Part shown: positions 14,998 through 24,471 of the stretch, in pieces
Numbering within the stretch: position 1 is the first letter of the stretch
How the letters are laid out: each line of letters starts with the position of its first letter
Source of the DNA: a virus
Direction: 5' to 3' (one strand)
Length of the DNA stretch: 35,522 nt
IMG/VR virus record: IMGVR_UViG_3300017717_000026
Location: 1-35,522 of that record
The notes under the pieces: model-generated
Told to the model about the DNA's origin: nothing
Seen by the model: only the letters and a program-made list of their open reading frames with translations
The model's database searches: none
Made by a program: the position numbers and the translations under genes

Positions 14998-16232
14998 TGC
15001 CACATGGTGGACCACATGATGATGATGCAACGTTTGAACAGTTAACGCCAACACCGCTAGAGTTAGCGCAGTTCAGACCTCATTTGCAACTTGAGCAACG
15101 TACTGAAGATAAGCGACTAGACAATCTTACTGGCGGAACTGCAATAAGTCCTGCTTATCAAGATGCGGAATACAATCGTTTCCTTAATCAATACAGTCAA
15201 ATGGTTGATCCTTCTCAAGATCCTATATTTGGTAACTTTGGAGCAAACGCCGACCTCGTAGCTTCAACTCAATCCCCTGAAGAAATAGATTTTAATTTTG
15301 ACAGTGACGACAGTGGTGGTGGCGCTGGCGGTGGTGGAATAGGTGCTGCCTATGAAAACTACTTCGCTAATCAAGAACAAGCTGTTCAAGATAAGTTTGA
15401 TTCTATTACAGGTTACTTAGATGACCTTCAAATAAGTTCTGATCAAGGTTTCGCTGCTGACATAGATCGCATTACTAATATGTATGCTGATCGTACTGAT
15501 GCTCGAAATGATCGTTTTGAAGAAGCACTGAAACGACCTGAGCTTAGACAGGGCGCTGCTGTAGAAACGTTAGCTGAGTTAGGTATTCAAGCTGATCCTA
15601 GTTTATTTGATCCTATTACTGGAGCTACGCAAGATATGTTGTTCTCTCAGCAAATGAGTGGTGCTGACATGTTGAACACGATGAGTTACATTACTGAAAC
15701 CATTTATGACTTTGCTAAGAATCAGCAAGATTTATCTATTGCTGCTGGTATGGAAAATGCACAGCAGAATCTTATTTCTGATATGGCTGCTATTCAAATG
15801 GCTAGAGATGCTCAAGCTATTTCTACTGCTCAAGCTGCTCAAGCATCAGCAGCAGCGCAAGCTGAAAGCGATCAGTTAATGCAATCTTACATCATAATGG
15901 GCGCTGATATTGGTATGAGTCCTGCAGTGGCTATGGCGTATGGTGAGTTGGGAATGTTGGGTGATGCGTATAATACTTACACTGATCCTAATAATCCTAC
16001 GATGACGACTGTGCTTGGTGGTCAGCAAGTTCCTGTTACAGTGGAACAGTATATTGCTGCTCAGAATCTTGGTTTGGATCAAGCTGAGCTTGCTGCTAGT
16101 CAAATGCCTGAAGGTTATGCACTAATGGTAGACGGTCAACCGACCATTATTCCTTTCAATCAACTACAAAGCGTATTGCAAGCCTTTGACCAATACGACA
16201 TTGATTATGGTCCTGTTCCTTTGGGAGAGTAA
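14997..16232 (+). CDS. Probable internal virion protein, 411 residues
   Basis: The start overlaps the previous stop (TAATG), with GGAGGT 8 bases upstream. The N-terminus is His/Asp-rich. A Gly-rich linker (SGGGAGGGGIGAAY, about residue 106) leads into long Ala/Gln-rich helices. The composition suits an ejection protein that unfolds through the tail. No enzymatic motif is visible. Confidence 0.55.
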   Translation: MPHGGPHDDDATFEQLTPTPLELAQFRPHLQLEQRTEDKRLDNLTGGTAISPAYQDAEYNRFLNQYSQMVDPSQDPIFGNFGANADLVASTQSPEEIDFNFDSDDSGGGAGGGGIGAAYENYFANQEQAVQDKFDSITGYLDDLQISSDQGFAADIDRITNMYADRTDARNDRFEEALKRPELRQGAAVETLAELGIQADPSLFDPITGATQDMLFSQQMSGADMLNTMSYITETIYDFAKNQQDLSIAAGMENAQQNLISDMAAIQMARDAQAISTAQAAQASAAAQAESDQLMQSYIIMGADIGMSPAVAMAYGELGMLGDAYNTYTDPNNPTMTTVLGGQQVPVTVEQYIAAQNLGLDQAELAASQMPEGYALMVDGQPTIIPFNQLQSVLQAFDQYDIDYGPVPLGE

Positions 16233-19200
16233 TGGCTATTCCATCGAGGCAAGAAGTAGCTGACAGCGTAAAACTGCAACAACCTGAAAAGCCACCTGTA
16301 CGGAGGGCAAGTCGTCAAAAAGTATTAGACGACATCTTTAGCGGTGGACCTAATAAGAATTTACCATTTGTTGCACCAACTACTTACGAGTTACCTCAAG
16401 CTAATTTTGTTGTTGGACAGAGCATTCAAAAGCCTGGCGGTGGGGGTGGATTCTTTGGTCTACTCGGAGATGTCATCGACATCATAGATACGCCAAGAGC
16501 TATTGTCGTTTCAACTATTAAAGAAACAGGTGATTTGTTTAGTGGTAAAGGATTCAACTTTGGTGAATGGTATAACCAAGTAGACGACAACATTATGATG
16601 GGTGAAGTCTTGCGTGATTGGGGTGTAGACTTACCTGGCCCTTTGGACTTTGCATTGGGGCTAGGGCTTGATATAGCACTAGACCCATTAACGTATGCTT
16701 TTGGTTTAGGTGTAGCTGCTAGAGCTGCTAACCCTGCAAGGTACGCTGCTAAGTTAAGTTCTGCTGCTGATAAAGCTACAGACCCCAGTGTGAGGAAGTT
16801 ACTTAGTGAGGCTGCTGGTCGTGTTGCTGCCAATAAGTCTATTGCTGCGGCAGGACCAGAAGCCTTAGAGATGGTAGGTCTTAAAGCAGGTTTAGGTTTT
16901 ACATTGCCAGGTACAGGTTTATTAGGTCGAACAATTATTGAAAAGCCATTGCGTAAGATTGCTCCTAAACTCGGTGAAAGTTTGGATGCTCGCCGTGTAG
17001 CACAGCTACCTGGCGCTAAGATTCCTAAAAATTCTCCTAACCCTTGGTTATATGGTGATGAAGTTCTTGATTTAGCTGACGAAGCTGTGCGTAGGGATGT
17101 TGTTAATACAATGAAACTTATACGCCAAGGGAAGTCTCTTGAAGGGATAGCTGATCCTATTGTAGCTGCTGCAAGGCAAGCTAAACGTATGCCTGTTGAG
17201 GTAGTGCAGTTTGGCAAAACAGGTAGAGGTATTCAAGTTATTAATAGTGCAGCAGGGAAACTGCTAGGCGCTGCGGTAGCTACTAAGTATGGTGCTACAA
17301 TAGCTAAGAACCTTAGTCCTGAGTATGACATAAATAAAGCGTTTCGTGAGTTAGGTAGACGAGCTGTAAAGGGTGATGCTGACGCTGCTCAGGAGTTACG
17401 AAGTTTAGGGAAGTTAACTGAGTTGCGTGACAGTTGGGCTATTAAGTCTGGTCGTTGGGGGCAGGAAACGTTAACTGAGTTAACTGGGCTTTCTGACAAA
17501 GCTCAGAAGTTAGGTGTTGACCTTGATGAATTGATGATGCGTGTTTCTGCTGAAGAAAAGTTTATTGGAGGGGGGATTGCTCCGCAAGCTAATCCCCTTA
17601 TCTCAGACATAGACCCTCGTTATTACACTGACCCTGATATGTCTAGTTTGTATGATGATGCTAGAAACTTTTGGGATGGTTTAGGAACTAGGGCTAAAGG
17701 AGTTCTTGAAGACTTCCAAGTTATTCGTGATGAATTGTACGTTACAAGATACCTTGCTGATGACGTTTCTTCTGATTTGTTTAATGTAACTAATGACAGT
17801 TTTCAGGTGTTGCGTGGGACTGCTACTAAGGGCAGAAAGTATGTGACCCCTACTGCGTTTGTTCGAGAAGTGACTACAAATAGTCAAGGGCGAGTAAGTC
17901 AAGGAGCAGCAAGAAAACTAGCTAGAGAAAAAGGCATTACATTAGACGAAAATTTCTTCAACAAAGCTGATGAAGAGTGGATTCAAGAATTAGGAAGAAA
18001 GTTAGATGAAGAAGGAGTCAAACTTACAGGAACATCTACCGATGGTAGGAAGATAACTAATGTTTGGTTAGGGACTCCTTTGAAAAATCAGGGACAGGCA
18101 GGTAAGTCTGTTCAACAACAAATGAAAGACATTGGAGAGATAGTCTACGGAAGAGACTATGTTGATATATTTAGTGGTGATTTCTCAGGCGTTATTACTC
18201 GTTACATTAGTCAAGTGCAAGGTCAGTTAAGAGTTCAAGGTATTGTAAGTGACTTGCGTAAAGCAGGTATTTTCTTATCTGGTGATACTAGCAAAAAGCC
18301 AAATGCAAGTGCGTTGTTTGGTAAGTCAGTAGACGATGCAATAAGAGATTTAGATGATATTGCAAAAGATTTTAATCTTGATTATGGAACTAAAGAAGTC
18401 AATGGTAAAGATTTAATAGATATAGAGCTGAAGATTGGTTCTCACGCTAATCGAATGCTTCAGTTGGAAGAACAGCTTACTGCTGCTGGTCTTATCGCTA
18501 GAGGTGAAAGTATAGATAATATACTTACTTCTCCTCAATTAACTGGTGTTGCACGACAGCAGTTGATTGCTTATCAGAAAGCAAGCCTTGAGGTGGCTAG
18601 GCTACAAGGGTTATCGCAGAACATTAAAAGGGTTGTAGCTCAATTACAAATGGGCAACTATGAAGCTGTTAGGGATTTGTCTCCTGAAGCGTTTGCGTTG
18701 CTATCTCCTGCGAAAGCACAGTCAAAGAGAGCTACTCCTAATTTGAAGAACGCAATAAATGATCGTGATGCTGTGTTGAACACGATGGATGAGGCAGTTG
18801 AGTTTATCAACACTGTAGCCTCTAAATTAAATGACATGTACGAGTTGGGTAACGCTATTCGTAGAACAATGGCTGCGGTTGAAGACCCTAATTTAGCAAA
18901 GTTCTATGATGATTTGTTGAATGAGTTGGATGTAGCGCTTGCTGGAAACTTTGAAGATTTGCGTTTAATGAACAAAACGTATCTGAATAATGTGATGGAT
19001 GATCCTACTGTGCGTACAGCGGATTTGTTAAATGATGCTGCTCGTGAGTATGAGAAGATGATGCAAGGTTTGATGGGGCCAGAGATTAGTAAGTTCTTGA
19101 ATGACCTTAAACCTGGCAGTCTTAAAGGTAAAGCTGTTACGTTTACGCCTGCTGAAAAAGAATTGATGGCTATAGCGAAAGCGTCAGGTAGTCCTGAGTT

Positions 19201-21355
19201 CGTCAGATATGTTGAGCGCATATCTGAATATCGTAGGTTAGCTCAACAGTTGCATCCTGATAATCTTTATCAGTCACTAGTTAATGCTACTGATGATTTG
19301 GCTAGGGGTGCAGCGAGTGGTGAAGGCGCTGTGTTGAGAATGTCTGATCTATTAGAGATAGATGAGATAGCGTTTAAGATTGATGCTTTAGAAGTTGCGT
19401 TGTCAACAGGTGACAATGCACAACGAGCGATAGCGTTGAGAAGGTTACTTGAGTTACAGCGTCAACGTCAAGCAGCGTTGAATGTGGCGAGGGATGAGTT
19501 GGATGCTACTACGGATTTTATTCGTAGAACGTATGATGAGATAAATCGCAATACAGAAATCACTAGAGGACTTGAGGCTAGCAGAGATGAAATTAACTTT
19601 AACAATGTTAACCGTGACGCAACTCTTAATAATAAAAGACAGGAGCATCTTGGCAATCTTCAAATGGATATGGACTCAGGTATTCTTCCTAGGCAGTTGG
19701 GTGCTATGGGATTTGAAGAAGCTCTTGAACAAAACACAAAGAGGTTAGATGCGTTTAATGATATTGCTAGGAATCTAGTTAATGATACTCGTGCATTAAA
19801 TGACTTAGCTGACGTAGCAGGGGATACGCTTAATGACTGGCTAGTAGGGTTCACAGGTGAATATATGGGAGGAACGAACAGTCCTTTGTCTCTAAGAACT
19901 CAAAGCGTTTTAGGAAATAACTTGCTTATTACTAATGTTACAGATGATGAGTATGTTCTGTTTTTTGCTGAGGCGTTTCAAAGTGCTGCTAGGCTACAAG
20001 ACCCTGCTAAATTTAATAAATTTGGAAAAGCATATTTGAAGTTTCAAAACTGGTGGAAAGCTACTGCTGTATCAACACCAGGTTTCTTTATGCGTAACGG
20101 CTTTGGTGGCATGTGGATTAATAATCAGATAGCTGGCGTGCCTATGTACATGCACGCTCGTGTGAAACTGATACAACGTGAAGCTGCTAAGAGAGCGTCA
20201 AAGGAAGATGTTGTACGAGGCTTAGATGAACTCATTGAAGACGGCGGTTTCAATTTAGGTGCTAAAGGTAGAGCTGTTGGCGGTCCTACAAGAGTATCTA
20301 AAGAGGAGCTTCAAATTTTCAGAGAGTGGTATTCTGCTGGTATGGCGCAGAGTGGTCAGGTTTCTATGGAAGTTAGAAACATGATGGATTTGCCTACGGC
20401 ACAGCGTGGTCGTTTCGTTGGTAGTAATAACCCTTTAAAGGCTGAGTTTAGATTGTATTCAGCGATTCGTAGCGTAAACCAAGACACTGAGTTTATTCTG
20501 CGTGGCGCTGTAGCGCATCACATGATGACTACAGGAAGCCCAATAGAGGATGCGTATAGAAGTGTTATGAAATATCACTTTGATTACTCTGACCTTACTA
20601 AAGCAGATCAATTTATTAAATTGGCATCTCCGTTTTGGGTTTGGCAGAAGAACATTATTCCTGTGTTGGTTTCTTCTATAGGTAAGAATCCAAAGGCTTG
20701 GAGTCGTTTGAATCAGGTTAAGGGTGAGCTTGAGTTGCAAAGTCCTGCTGATGGCATCATGCCTAACTGGTTCCATGAGAATATGGGTATTCGAATGCCA
20801 TTTAAGATTGGTGGGAGTAGAGCCTACGTCATGCCTGATTTGCCGTTCAGGGATTTGAATAGGTACTTGAAAGAAATGGAGAATCCTGGTGATGTGAAGG
20901 GTCTAGCTAAGGGAACTCTTAGGGCTTTTGGTGAGTCTGCTATGCCTCCGTTTAAGGTTCCTATTGAGATGTGGGCAGGCAAACAAGTGTTTGCTGATAT
21001 TCCTTTGACAGGTAGGTATCAGCAGTTGCCTGCTATATATGATTTCCCTATGGCACGAGAGGCTTTGGGCTTATTGGGATTAGCTGAGAAAGCTGACAAT
21101 GGTAGGTGGGTGGCTAGGGATAGTTCTTTGTATGCAATGGATAGTTTCTTTCCTTTACTTGGAAGGGCTCGACGTTTGTTTCCTAATGAGGAAAGCAAAC
21201 AAGAAGCTTTAATAACTACTTGGTTTAATACTATTGGTGGTACGGGTTTGAGAGCTAACACTCCGAGGCTACGAAGAAATGAAATATACAGAAGAAACCG
21301 TGTGTATGCAGACATGATACAAGAACGGAATGACAAGTTAAGAAGAGAAAGATGA
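16232..21355 (+). CDS. Giant internal virion/DNA-ejection protein, 1707 residues
   Basis: This is the largest gene and probably forms part of the DNA-ejection channel, comparable in place and size to T7 gp16 and its relatives. The N-terminal part has Gly/Ala-rich, possibly membrane-active segments (LGLGLDIALDPLTYAFGLGVAA, residues about 140-161). The middle is long helical coiled coil. The C-terminal region holds TPGFFMRNGFGGMWINNQ and later FDYSDLTKADQFIKLASPFWVWQKNIIP, a pattern I recall from large phage ejection proteins. I could not find a transglycosylase active site. It ends in an ATGA overlap with the amidase gene. Confidence 0.7.
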   Translation: MAIPSRQEVADSVKLQQPEKPPVRRASRQKVLDDIFSGGPNKNLPFVAPTTYELPQANFVVGQSIQKPGGGGGFFGLLGDVIDIIDTPRAIVVSTIKETGDLFSGKGFNFGEWYNQVDDNIMMGEVLRDWGVDLPGPLDFALGLGLDIALDPLTYAFGLGVAARAANPARYAAKLSSAADKATDPSVRKLLSEAAGRVAANKSIAAAGPEALEMVGLKAGLGFTLPGTGLLGRTIIEKPLRKIAPKLGESLDARRVAQLPGAKIPKNSPNPWLYGDEVLDLADEAVRRDVVNTMKLIRQGKSLEGIADPIVAAARQAKRMPVEVVQFGKTGRGIQVINSAAGKLLGAAVATKYGATIAKNLSPEYDINKAFRELGRRAVKGDADAAQELRSLGKLTELRDSWAIKSGRWGQETLTELTGLSDKAQKLGVDLDELMMRVSAEEKFIGGGIAPQANPLISDIDPRYYTDPDMSSLYDDARNFWDGLGTRAKGVLEDFQVIRDELYVTRYLADDVSSDLFNVTNDSFQVLRGTATKGRKYVTPTAFVREVTTNSQGRVSQGAARKLAREKGITLDENFFNKADEEWIQELGRKLDEEGVKLTGTSTDGRKITNVWLGTPLKNQGQAGKSVQQQMKDIGEIVYGRDYVDIFSGDFSGVITRYISQVQGQLRVQGIVSDLRKAGIFLSGDTSKKPNASALFGKSVDDAIRDLDDIAKDFNLDYGTKEVNGKDLIDIELKIGSHANRMLQLEEQLTAAGLIARGESIDNILTSPQLTGVARQQLIAYQKASLEVARLQGLSQNIKRVVAQLQMGNYEAVRDLSPEAFALLSPAKAQSKRATPNLKNAINDRDAVLNTMDEAVEFINTVASKLNDMYELGNAIRRTMAAVEDPNLAKFYDDLLNELDVALAGNFEDLRLMNKTYLNNVMDDPTVRTADLLNDAAREYEKMMQGLMGPEISKFLNDLKPGSLKGKAVTFTPAEKELMAIAKASGSPEFVRYVERISEYRRLAQQLHPDNLYQSLVNATDDLARGAASGEGAVLRMSDLLEIDEIAFKIDALEVALSTGDNAQRAIALRRLLELQRQRQAALNVARDELDATTDFIRRTYDEINRNTEITRGLEASRDEINFNNVNRDATLNNKRQEHLGNLQMDMDSGILPRQLGAMGFEEALEQNTKRLDAFNDIARNLVNDTRALNDLADVAGDTLNDWLVGFTGEYMGGTNSPLSLRTQSVLGNNLLITNVTDDEYVLFFAEAFQSAARLQDPAKFNKFGKAYLKFQNWWKATAVSTPGFFMRNGFGGMWINNQIAGVPMYMHARVKLIQREAAKRASKEDVVRGLDELIEDGGFNLGAKGRAVGGPTRVSKEELQIFREWYSAGMAQSGQVSMEVRNMMDLPTAQRGRFVGSNNPLKAEFRLYSAIRSVNQDTEFILRGAVAHHMMTTGSPIEDAYRSVMKYHFDYSDLTKADQFIKLASPFWVWQKNIIPVLVSSIGKNPKAWSRLNQVKGELELQSPADGIMPNWFHENMGIRMPFKIGGSRAYVMPDLPFRDLNRYLKEMENPGDVKGLAKGTLRAFGESAMPPFKVPIEMWAGKQVFADIPLTGRYQQLPAIYDFPMAREALGLLGLAEKADNGRWVARDSSLYAMDSFFPLLGRARRLFPNEESKQEALITTWFNTIGGTGLRANTPRLRRNEIYRRNRVYADMIQERNDKLRRER

Positions 21356-22122
21356 CGAAAACAATAATAAGTAGAAAAGGTTGGAATGCGACTCCTCCTC
21401 GTAATAAATTTACTTGGCTTAATAAGAAACGAGTCAAGGGTGTAGCCTTACATCATTCAGGAATGAAGAATCCTCCTAAAGGTATTAATGCTGTTCAAGC
21501 CTTTGAACGGCATCATATAGGGCATAATGGTTGGAACGCTATAGCGTACAACTGGCTAGTAGATGAGCAGGGAATAATCTACGAAGGGAGAGGAGCTGGC
21601 GTTGTATCGGCAGCGACACGACCTTGGAATACTAGAACAGAATCTATTTGCTACACAGGTAATGGTGATGCCTTGGTTTCTATGCTTGCATTAGAGTCTA
21701 TACGCTGGTTAGTATCTGATATTCAAAGAAGATACGGTAATAAGTTATGGGTTAAAGGGCATCGTGATCTTGCTCCAACTGCTTGCCCTGGTGCGTTCTT
21801 ACATAACTGGTTACAAGCGGGTATGCCTGTCACTGAGAGTAATCTTAACAACAGGGAACGAGAGAGCGCTAAGACGCATTTAGAGCGACTAGGAGCGTCT
21901 TTAGCTAGGAAGCCTTTGTCTAGACGGCGTAGAAGCCGTGGTGAAGCTGTACGAGCCGTTCAGGGGCGTTTGAAGGACATAGGGTTTGATCCTGGTCCTG
22001 TTGATGGCGTGTTTGGTAAACTCACACAGCGTGCTGTTCGTAGCTATCAACACAGGTACAGGGACTTTCTTATCGTAGATGGGATTGTAGGAGTCAATAC
22101 ATGGAGGATGCTGTTCTCATAA
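21352..22122 (+). CDS. N-acetylmuramoyl-L-alanine amidase endolysin with peptidoglycan-binding domain
   Basis: This 256-residue endolysin cleaves the bond between muramic acid and the stem peptide. The amidase_2/PGRP domain (about residues 28-150) shows the zinc ligands H34 (LHHS), H137 (KGHRD) and C145 (TACPG), with Tyr66 nearby. Residues about 195-256 are a PG_binding_1 domain (VRAVQGRLKDIGFDPGPVDG and RAVRSYQ). No signal peptide is seen, so export relies on the holin downstream. Its ATG overlaps the internal virion stop. Confidence 0.93.
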   Translation: MTKTIISRKGWNATPPRNKFTWLNKKRVKGVALHHSGMKNPPKGINAVQAFERHHIGHNGWNAIAYNWLVDEQGIIYEGRGAGVVSAATRPWNTRTESICYTGNGDALVSMLALESIRWLVSDIQRRYGNKLWVKGHRDLAPTACPGAFLHNWLQAGMPVTESNLNNRERESAKTHLERLGASLARKPLSRRRRSRGEAVRAVQGRLKDIGFDPGPVDGVFGKLTQRAVRSYQHRYRDFLIVDGIVGVNTWRMLFS

Positions 22123-22123
22123 T

Positions 22124-22141
22124 GGGACAGTTTACCTATAG
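22124..22141 (+). promoter_or_regulatory. Short GGGACA...TATAG element
   Basis: GGGACAGTTTACCTATAG lies in the gap after the amidase, followed by a strong ribosome binding site. It keeps both blocks of the recurrent element with a shortened middle. Confidence 0.35.
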
Positions 22142-22155
22142 ATTAGGAGGCAATT

Positions 22156-22344
22156 ATGCCAAAAGGTGAAGGTTACGGAAGCTTTGAGGATACGTTTGGT
22201 GGTCAAGATGATGGTCAACCGTATGATTCTTCTTCTAATATGAATAAAGCGGATATGGAACGTGCTGCTAAAGCTAACGCTGCTTATCTAAGATCAACTA
22301 AATTAGGGAATGCCGTTGAAGGTGGCAGACCCTTCGGAAAGTAG
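22156..22344 (+). CDS. Unknown small protein, 62 residues
   Basis: TTAGGAGG lies upstream of the ATG. The protein is polar: a Gly/Asp-rich first half (GSFEDTFGGQDDGQPYDSS) and a helical Ala-rich second half. It is the first gene after the amidase. No recognised domain. Confidence 0.6.
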   Translation: MPKGEGYGSFEDTFGGQDDGQPYDSSSNMNKADMERAAKANAAYLRSTKLGNAVEGGRPFGK

Positions 22345-22350
22345 GAAAGA

Positions 22351-23070
22351 ATGCCATCAGTAGATACAGCTTATCGTAGAGGTGGGTCCAGTCGAACCAC
22401 GACAAAGAAAAAGTCAAGTGCGGTAGGCACTAAACAATCTGGTGCTCGTAAGAAAACCAGTGGGGTTTCTAAAACTAAAAAAATGAAAACAATTAAGAAA
22501 TCAAAAATGACTGCTACTAAAAACAGAACTAGAACGGTTCCTAAGAGTGGTAAAGGCACTGGCGGTAAAGGCGGTTCTCCACAAGTTAGAGCGCCACGAG
22601 CGCCAAAGAGTAAAGGCAAACCAACCAGAACGGTTCCTAAGAGCGGTAAAGGTACTGGTGGAAAAGGTGGTTACCCACAAGTTAAAGCACGAGGGACAAG
22701 GGGTGGCTCACCTCAAGTTAAAGCCCAAGGCTACAAAGGTGGTTCCCCACAAGTTAAAGCTCAAGGCTATAAAGGTGGTTCTCCTCAAAGTGCAAGAGGT
22801 CAAGGTTCTAAGGGTGGTTATCCTAGAAGCAAACCTCAAGGTACTAAAGGTGGGTATCCACAAGTTAGAGCGCAAGGCTACAAAGGTGGCTCACCTCAAA
22901 ATGCTAGACCTAAAACTGTTACTCGTAACGTGGCACATGGTGGCGTTTACAAAGGTAATCAACCTCGAATCATAGATAAAGATAAATTTATGAGAAATAT
23001 TCGTAAAGCTGCTGCTGCTAAAGTTAGGCAAGGACCATCTAAAGGTCGTTCTACTTATAGGAGAGGTTAG
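22351..23070 (+). CDS. Highly basic repeat protein (KGGSPQVKAQGY repeats)
   Basis: This 239-residue protein has almost no acidic residues. After a Lys/Ser/Thr-rich N-terminus it carries two copies of TRTVPKSGKGTGGKGG (about residues 61-76 and 91-106) and then about seven units of roughly 12 residues of the form KGG(S/Y)PQ(V)KAQG(Y/T). Composition resembles histone-tail-like DNA-condensing or RNA-binding disordered proteins. Binding to packaged DNA is a reasonable guess, not shown. AGGAAAG precedes the ATG. Confidence 0.65.
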   Translation: MPSVDTAYRRGGSSRTTTKKKSSAVGTKQSGARKKTSGVSKTKKMKTIKKSKMTATKNRTRTVPKSGKGTGGKGGSPQVRAPRAPKSKGKPTRTVPKSGKGTGGKGGYPQVKARGTRGGSPQVKAQGYKGGSPQVKAQGYKGGSPQSARGQGSKGGYPRSKPQGTKGGYPQVRAQGYKGGSPQNARPKTVTRNVAHGGVYKGNQPRIIDKDKFMRNIRKAAAAKVRQGPSKGRSTYRRG

Positions 23071-23108
23071 TGCCTAAGAAACGTAAACCTAGAAAGCCTA
23101 GATACTAA
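23070..23108 (+). CDS. 12-residue basic peptide gene (GTG start)
   Basis: A GTG at 23070 overlaps the previous stop, and TAGGAGAGG lies a few bases upstream. The frame encodes MPKKRKPRKPRY and ends in a TAATG overlap with the next gene. Nine of twelve residues are Lys, Arg or Pro. It may be a real peptide or a translational coupler. Confidence 0.4.
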   Translation: MPKKRKPRKPRY

Positions 23109-23539
23109 TGGCTATGTCTATTCAAGACTTGTTAGCTTCTATTTCTGGTGGTCAAGGTATGTCTCCTATTAGTCAGGGGTTTTCTCCTGCTACTAGGATG
23201 CCTCAAGGTAGGGGAAGAAGAAGGGATGCACGTTTAGGTACAGCACCAATGAACCCTATACCACGACTTCCTAGGGAAGCTCAGCCAATGCCTTTACCTA
23301 GTAGGCCAGGTAGTGGACCTACACCTGCTACACCTATGCCATCTAACCCTAATGAAACACCAACAATGGTTCCATTAGGTGGTGGAATCCAAAGTCGATC
23401 TTTTAGGATGGACCCTAATATGCAAGCAATTATTGAGGCTGCAGCACAAGGCAGACAAAGAGGAAATGCACCTCAAGCAAGAGCGCAACGTTTTATGCGC
23501 TCTGATCCAAGTCAAATGTTGGGCATGGTCCAACGGTAA
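23108..23539 (+). CDS. Unknown Pro/Arg/Met-rich protein, 143 residues
   Basis: It starts in a TAATG overlap. The middle (about residues 30-90) is Pro-rich and basic (RLPREAQPMPLPSRPGSG). The end is helical with repeated Arg/Gln/Ala. It looks disordered and lies between the basic repeat gene and the holin. No known family. Confidence 0.55.
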   Translation: MAMSIQDLLASISGGQGMSPISQGFSPATRMPQGRGRRRDARLGTAPMNPIPRLPREAQPMPLPSRPGSGPTPATPMPSNPNETPTMVPLGGGIQSRSFRMDPNMQAIIEAAAQGRQRGNAPQARAQRFMRSDPSQMLGMVQR

Positions 23540-23548
23540 GGAATTATT

Positions 23549-23737
23549 ATGACAGAACAACGTGTACCTTTTAACTTCAAAGATTGGTGTGAACGAGCTT
23601 GTTGGACAGCCGTTCAATCTTTCTTAGCTGTATTCGTAGTCAGTGATTTATCTACTCTTCGTAGTGCTGTTATAGCTGGCGTTGCTGCTGGCGTATCTGC
23701 TGTTAAGTCTTTGGCGAAGGAACGTCTTAAAGGATAA
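23549..23737 (+). CDS. Holin, r1t-like
   Basis: This 62-residue protein has two probable membrane segments (about residues 17-33 and 38-56) with a short turn and a basic C-terminus (KSLAKERLKG), the layout of small r1t-like holins. It would form the inner-membrane lesion that releases the amidase. GGTAAGGA precedes the ATG. Two genes separate it from the basic repeat gene and five from the amidase, all in one block. Confidence 0.75.
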   Translation: MTEQRVPFNFKDWCERACWTAVQSFLAVFVVSDLSTLRSAVIAGVAAGVSAVKSLAKERLKG

Positions 23738-23739
23738 AC

Positions 23740-24060
23740 ATGTCTCACAATAGCCAGTTCGAGCATGAGTGGGCTGAGTGGATGGCTATTGAAGGTCTTG
23801 ATATAGAAGACGAGATACAGCAGGAAATTCAACTCAATCTAACTAGATTAGACATGTTAGACGGCACGCATGGTCAGTGGCATGAAGGCGAACTTGGTGT
23901 GCTTATAGTCTTTGGGGAAGCAGAGGCTAGAGGGATTGTTAAGAATTGGAAAGAGTCAGCTAAAGGCAATTTGATTTCTTTAACATCTATTCTGAATTGG
24001 ATAGAAGGCTTCTCTTATTTCTTGCAGGATTGTATTAACACTAAGGATTTAGAATCCTAG
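23740..24060 (+). CDS. Unknown acidic protein, last late gene, 106 residues
   Basis: AAAGGA precedes the ATG, 2 bases after the holin stop. The protein is acidic and helical (EHEWAEWMAIEGLDIEDEIQQEIQ). Its end overlaps the end of the convergent minus-strand gene by 12 bases, so no terminator separates the two operons. Possibly a lysis accessory protein by position; no motif supports it. Confidence 0.6.
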   Translation: MSHNSQFEHEWAEWMAIEGLDIEDEIQQEIQLNLTRLDMLDGTHGQWHEGELGVLIVFGEAEARGIVKNWKESAKGNLISLTSILNWIEGFSYFLQDCINTKDLES

Positions 24061-24471
24061 TTTGTCTCTGACTACTTCGTGTTCAAGGAGTAGTCTACGC
24101 ATCTTCTCTGCTAAGGCATCTCTGCGCCTTGCGAATGTAGTCTTTGGCATTCCTAATGATCTTGCTACGAAACGCATGGATAGCCCTACATCTACGAGCA
24201 TGTTGTATATCCATTGCTCTTCGTCTGTTAGTTGATTGAACATGTCTTCTACTGCAATGCGTAGCTTCTCATGTTTCTCTTCGTGCAGTTCTGTAGACAT
24301 GTCAGGTTCAAAGCCTGGCCTAGCGTGCATGAGAGCTTCTGCTTCTGTTTCAAAGTAGCGTTGGCTAAGTCCTTGTATTTGGCTTCTTGTTCGGACAGGT
24401 CGTAGCGATGGAAACTTTAATAGTTTCAAACGGTTAAAGAGTTCTTCTCCCTCTACCCCGTCAGTCACCAT
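24049..24471 (-). CDS. Sigma-factor region-4-like HTH protein
   Basis: Residues about 71-131 of this 140-residue protein (AVEDMFNQLTDEEQWIYNMLVDVGLSMRFVARSLGMPKTTFARRRDALAEKMRRLL) read as a sigma-70 region 4 or LuxR-like helix-turn-helix: LTDEEQ entry, a helix, VARSLGMPKTT as the HTH, then a basic recognition helix. No region 2 is present, so it is not a complete sigma factor. It could act as an adaptor or activator for late transcription. It is the last gene of the replication operon and overlaps its upstream gene by 11 bases. The start lacks a clear ribosome binding site. Confidence 0.68.
   Translation of the reverse strand: MVTDGVEGEELFNRLKLLKFPSLRPVRTRSQIQGLSQRYFETEAEALMHARPGFEPDMSTELHEEKHEKLRIAVEDMFNQLTDEEQWIYNMLVDVGLSMRFVARSLGMPKTTFARRRDALAEKMRRLLLEHEVVRDKLGF

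Noticed and set aside
16426-17217. 263-codon minus-strand frame opposite the giant virion gene
   Set aside because: No ribosome binding site, lies wholly inside a clear plus-strand gene and shows no domain.
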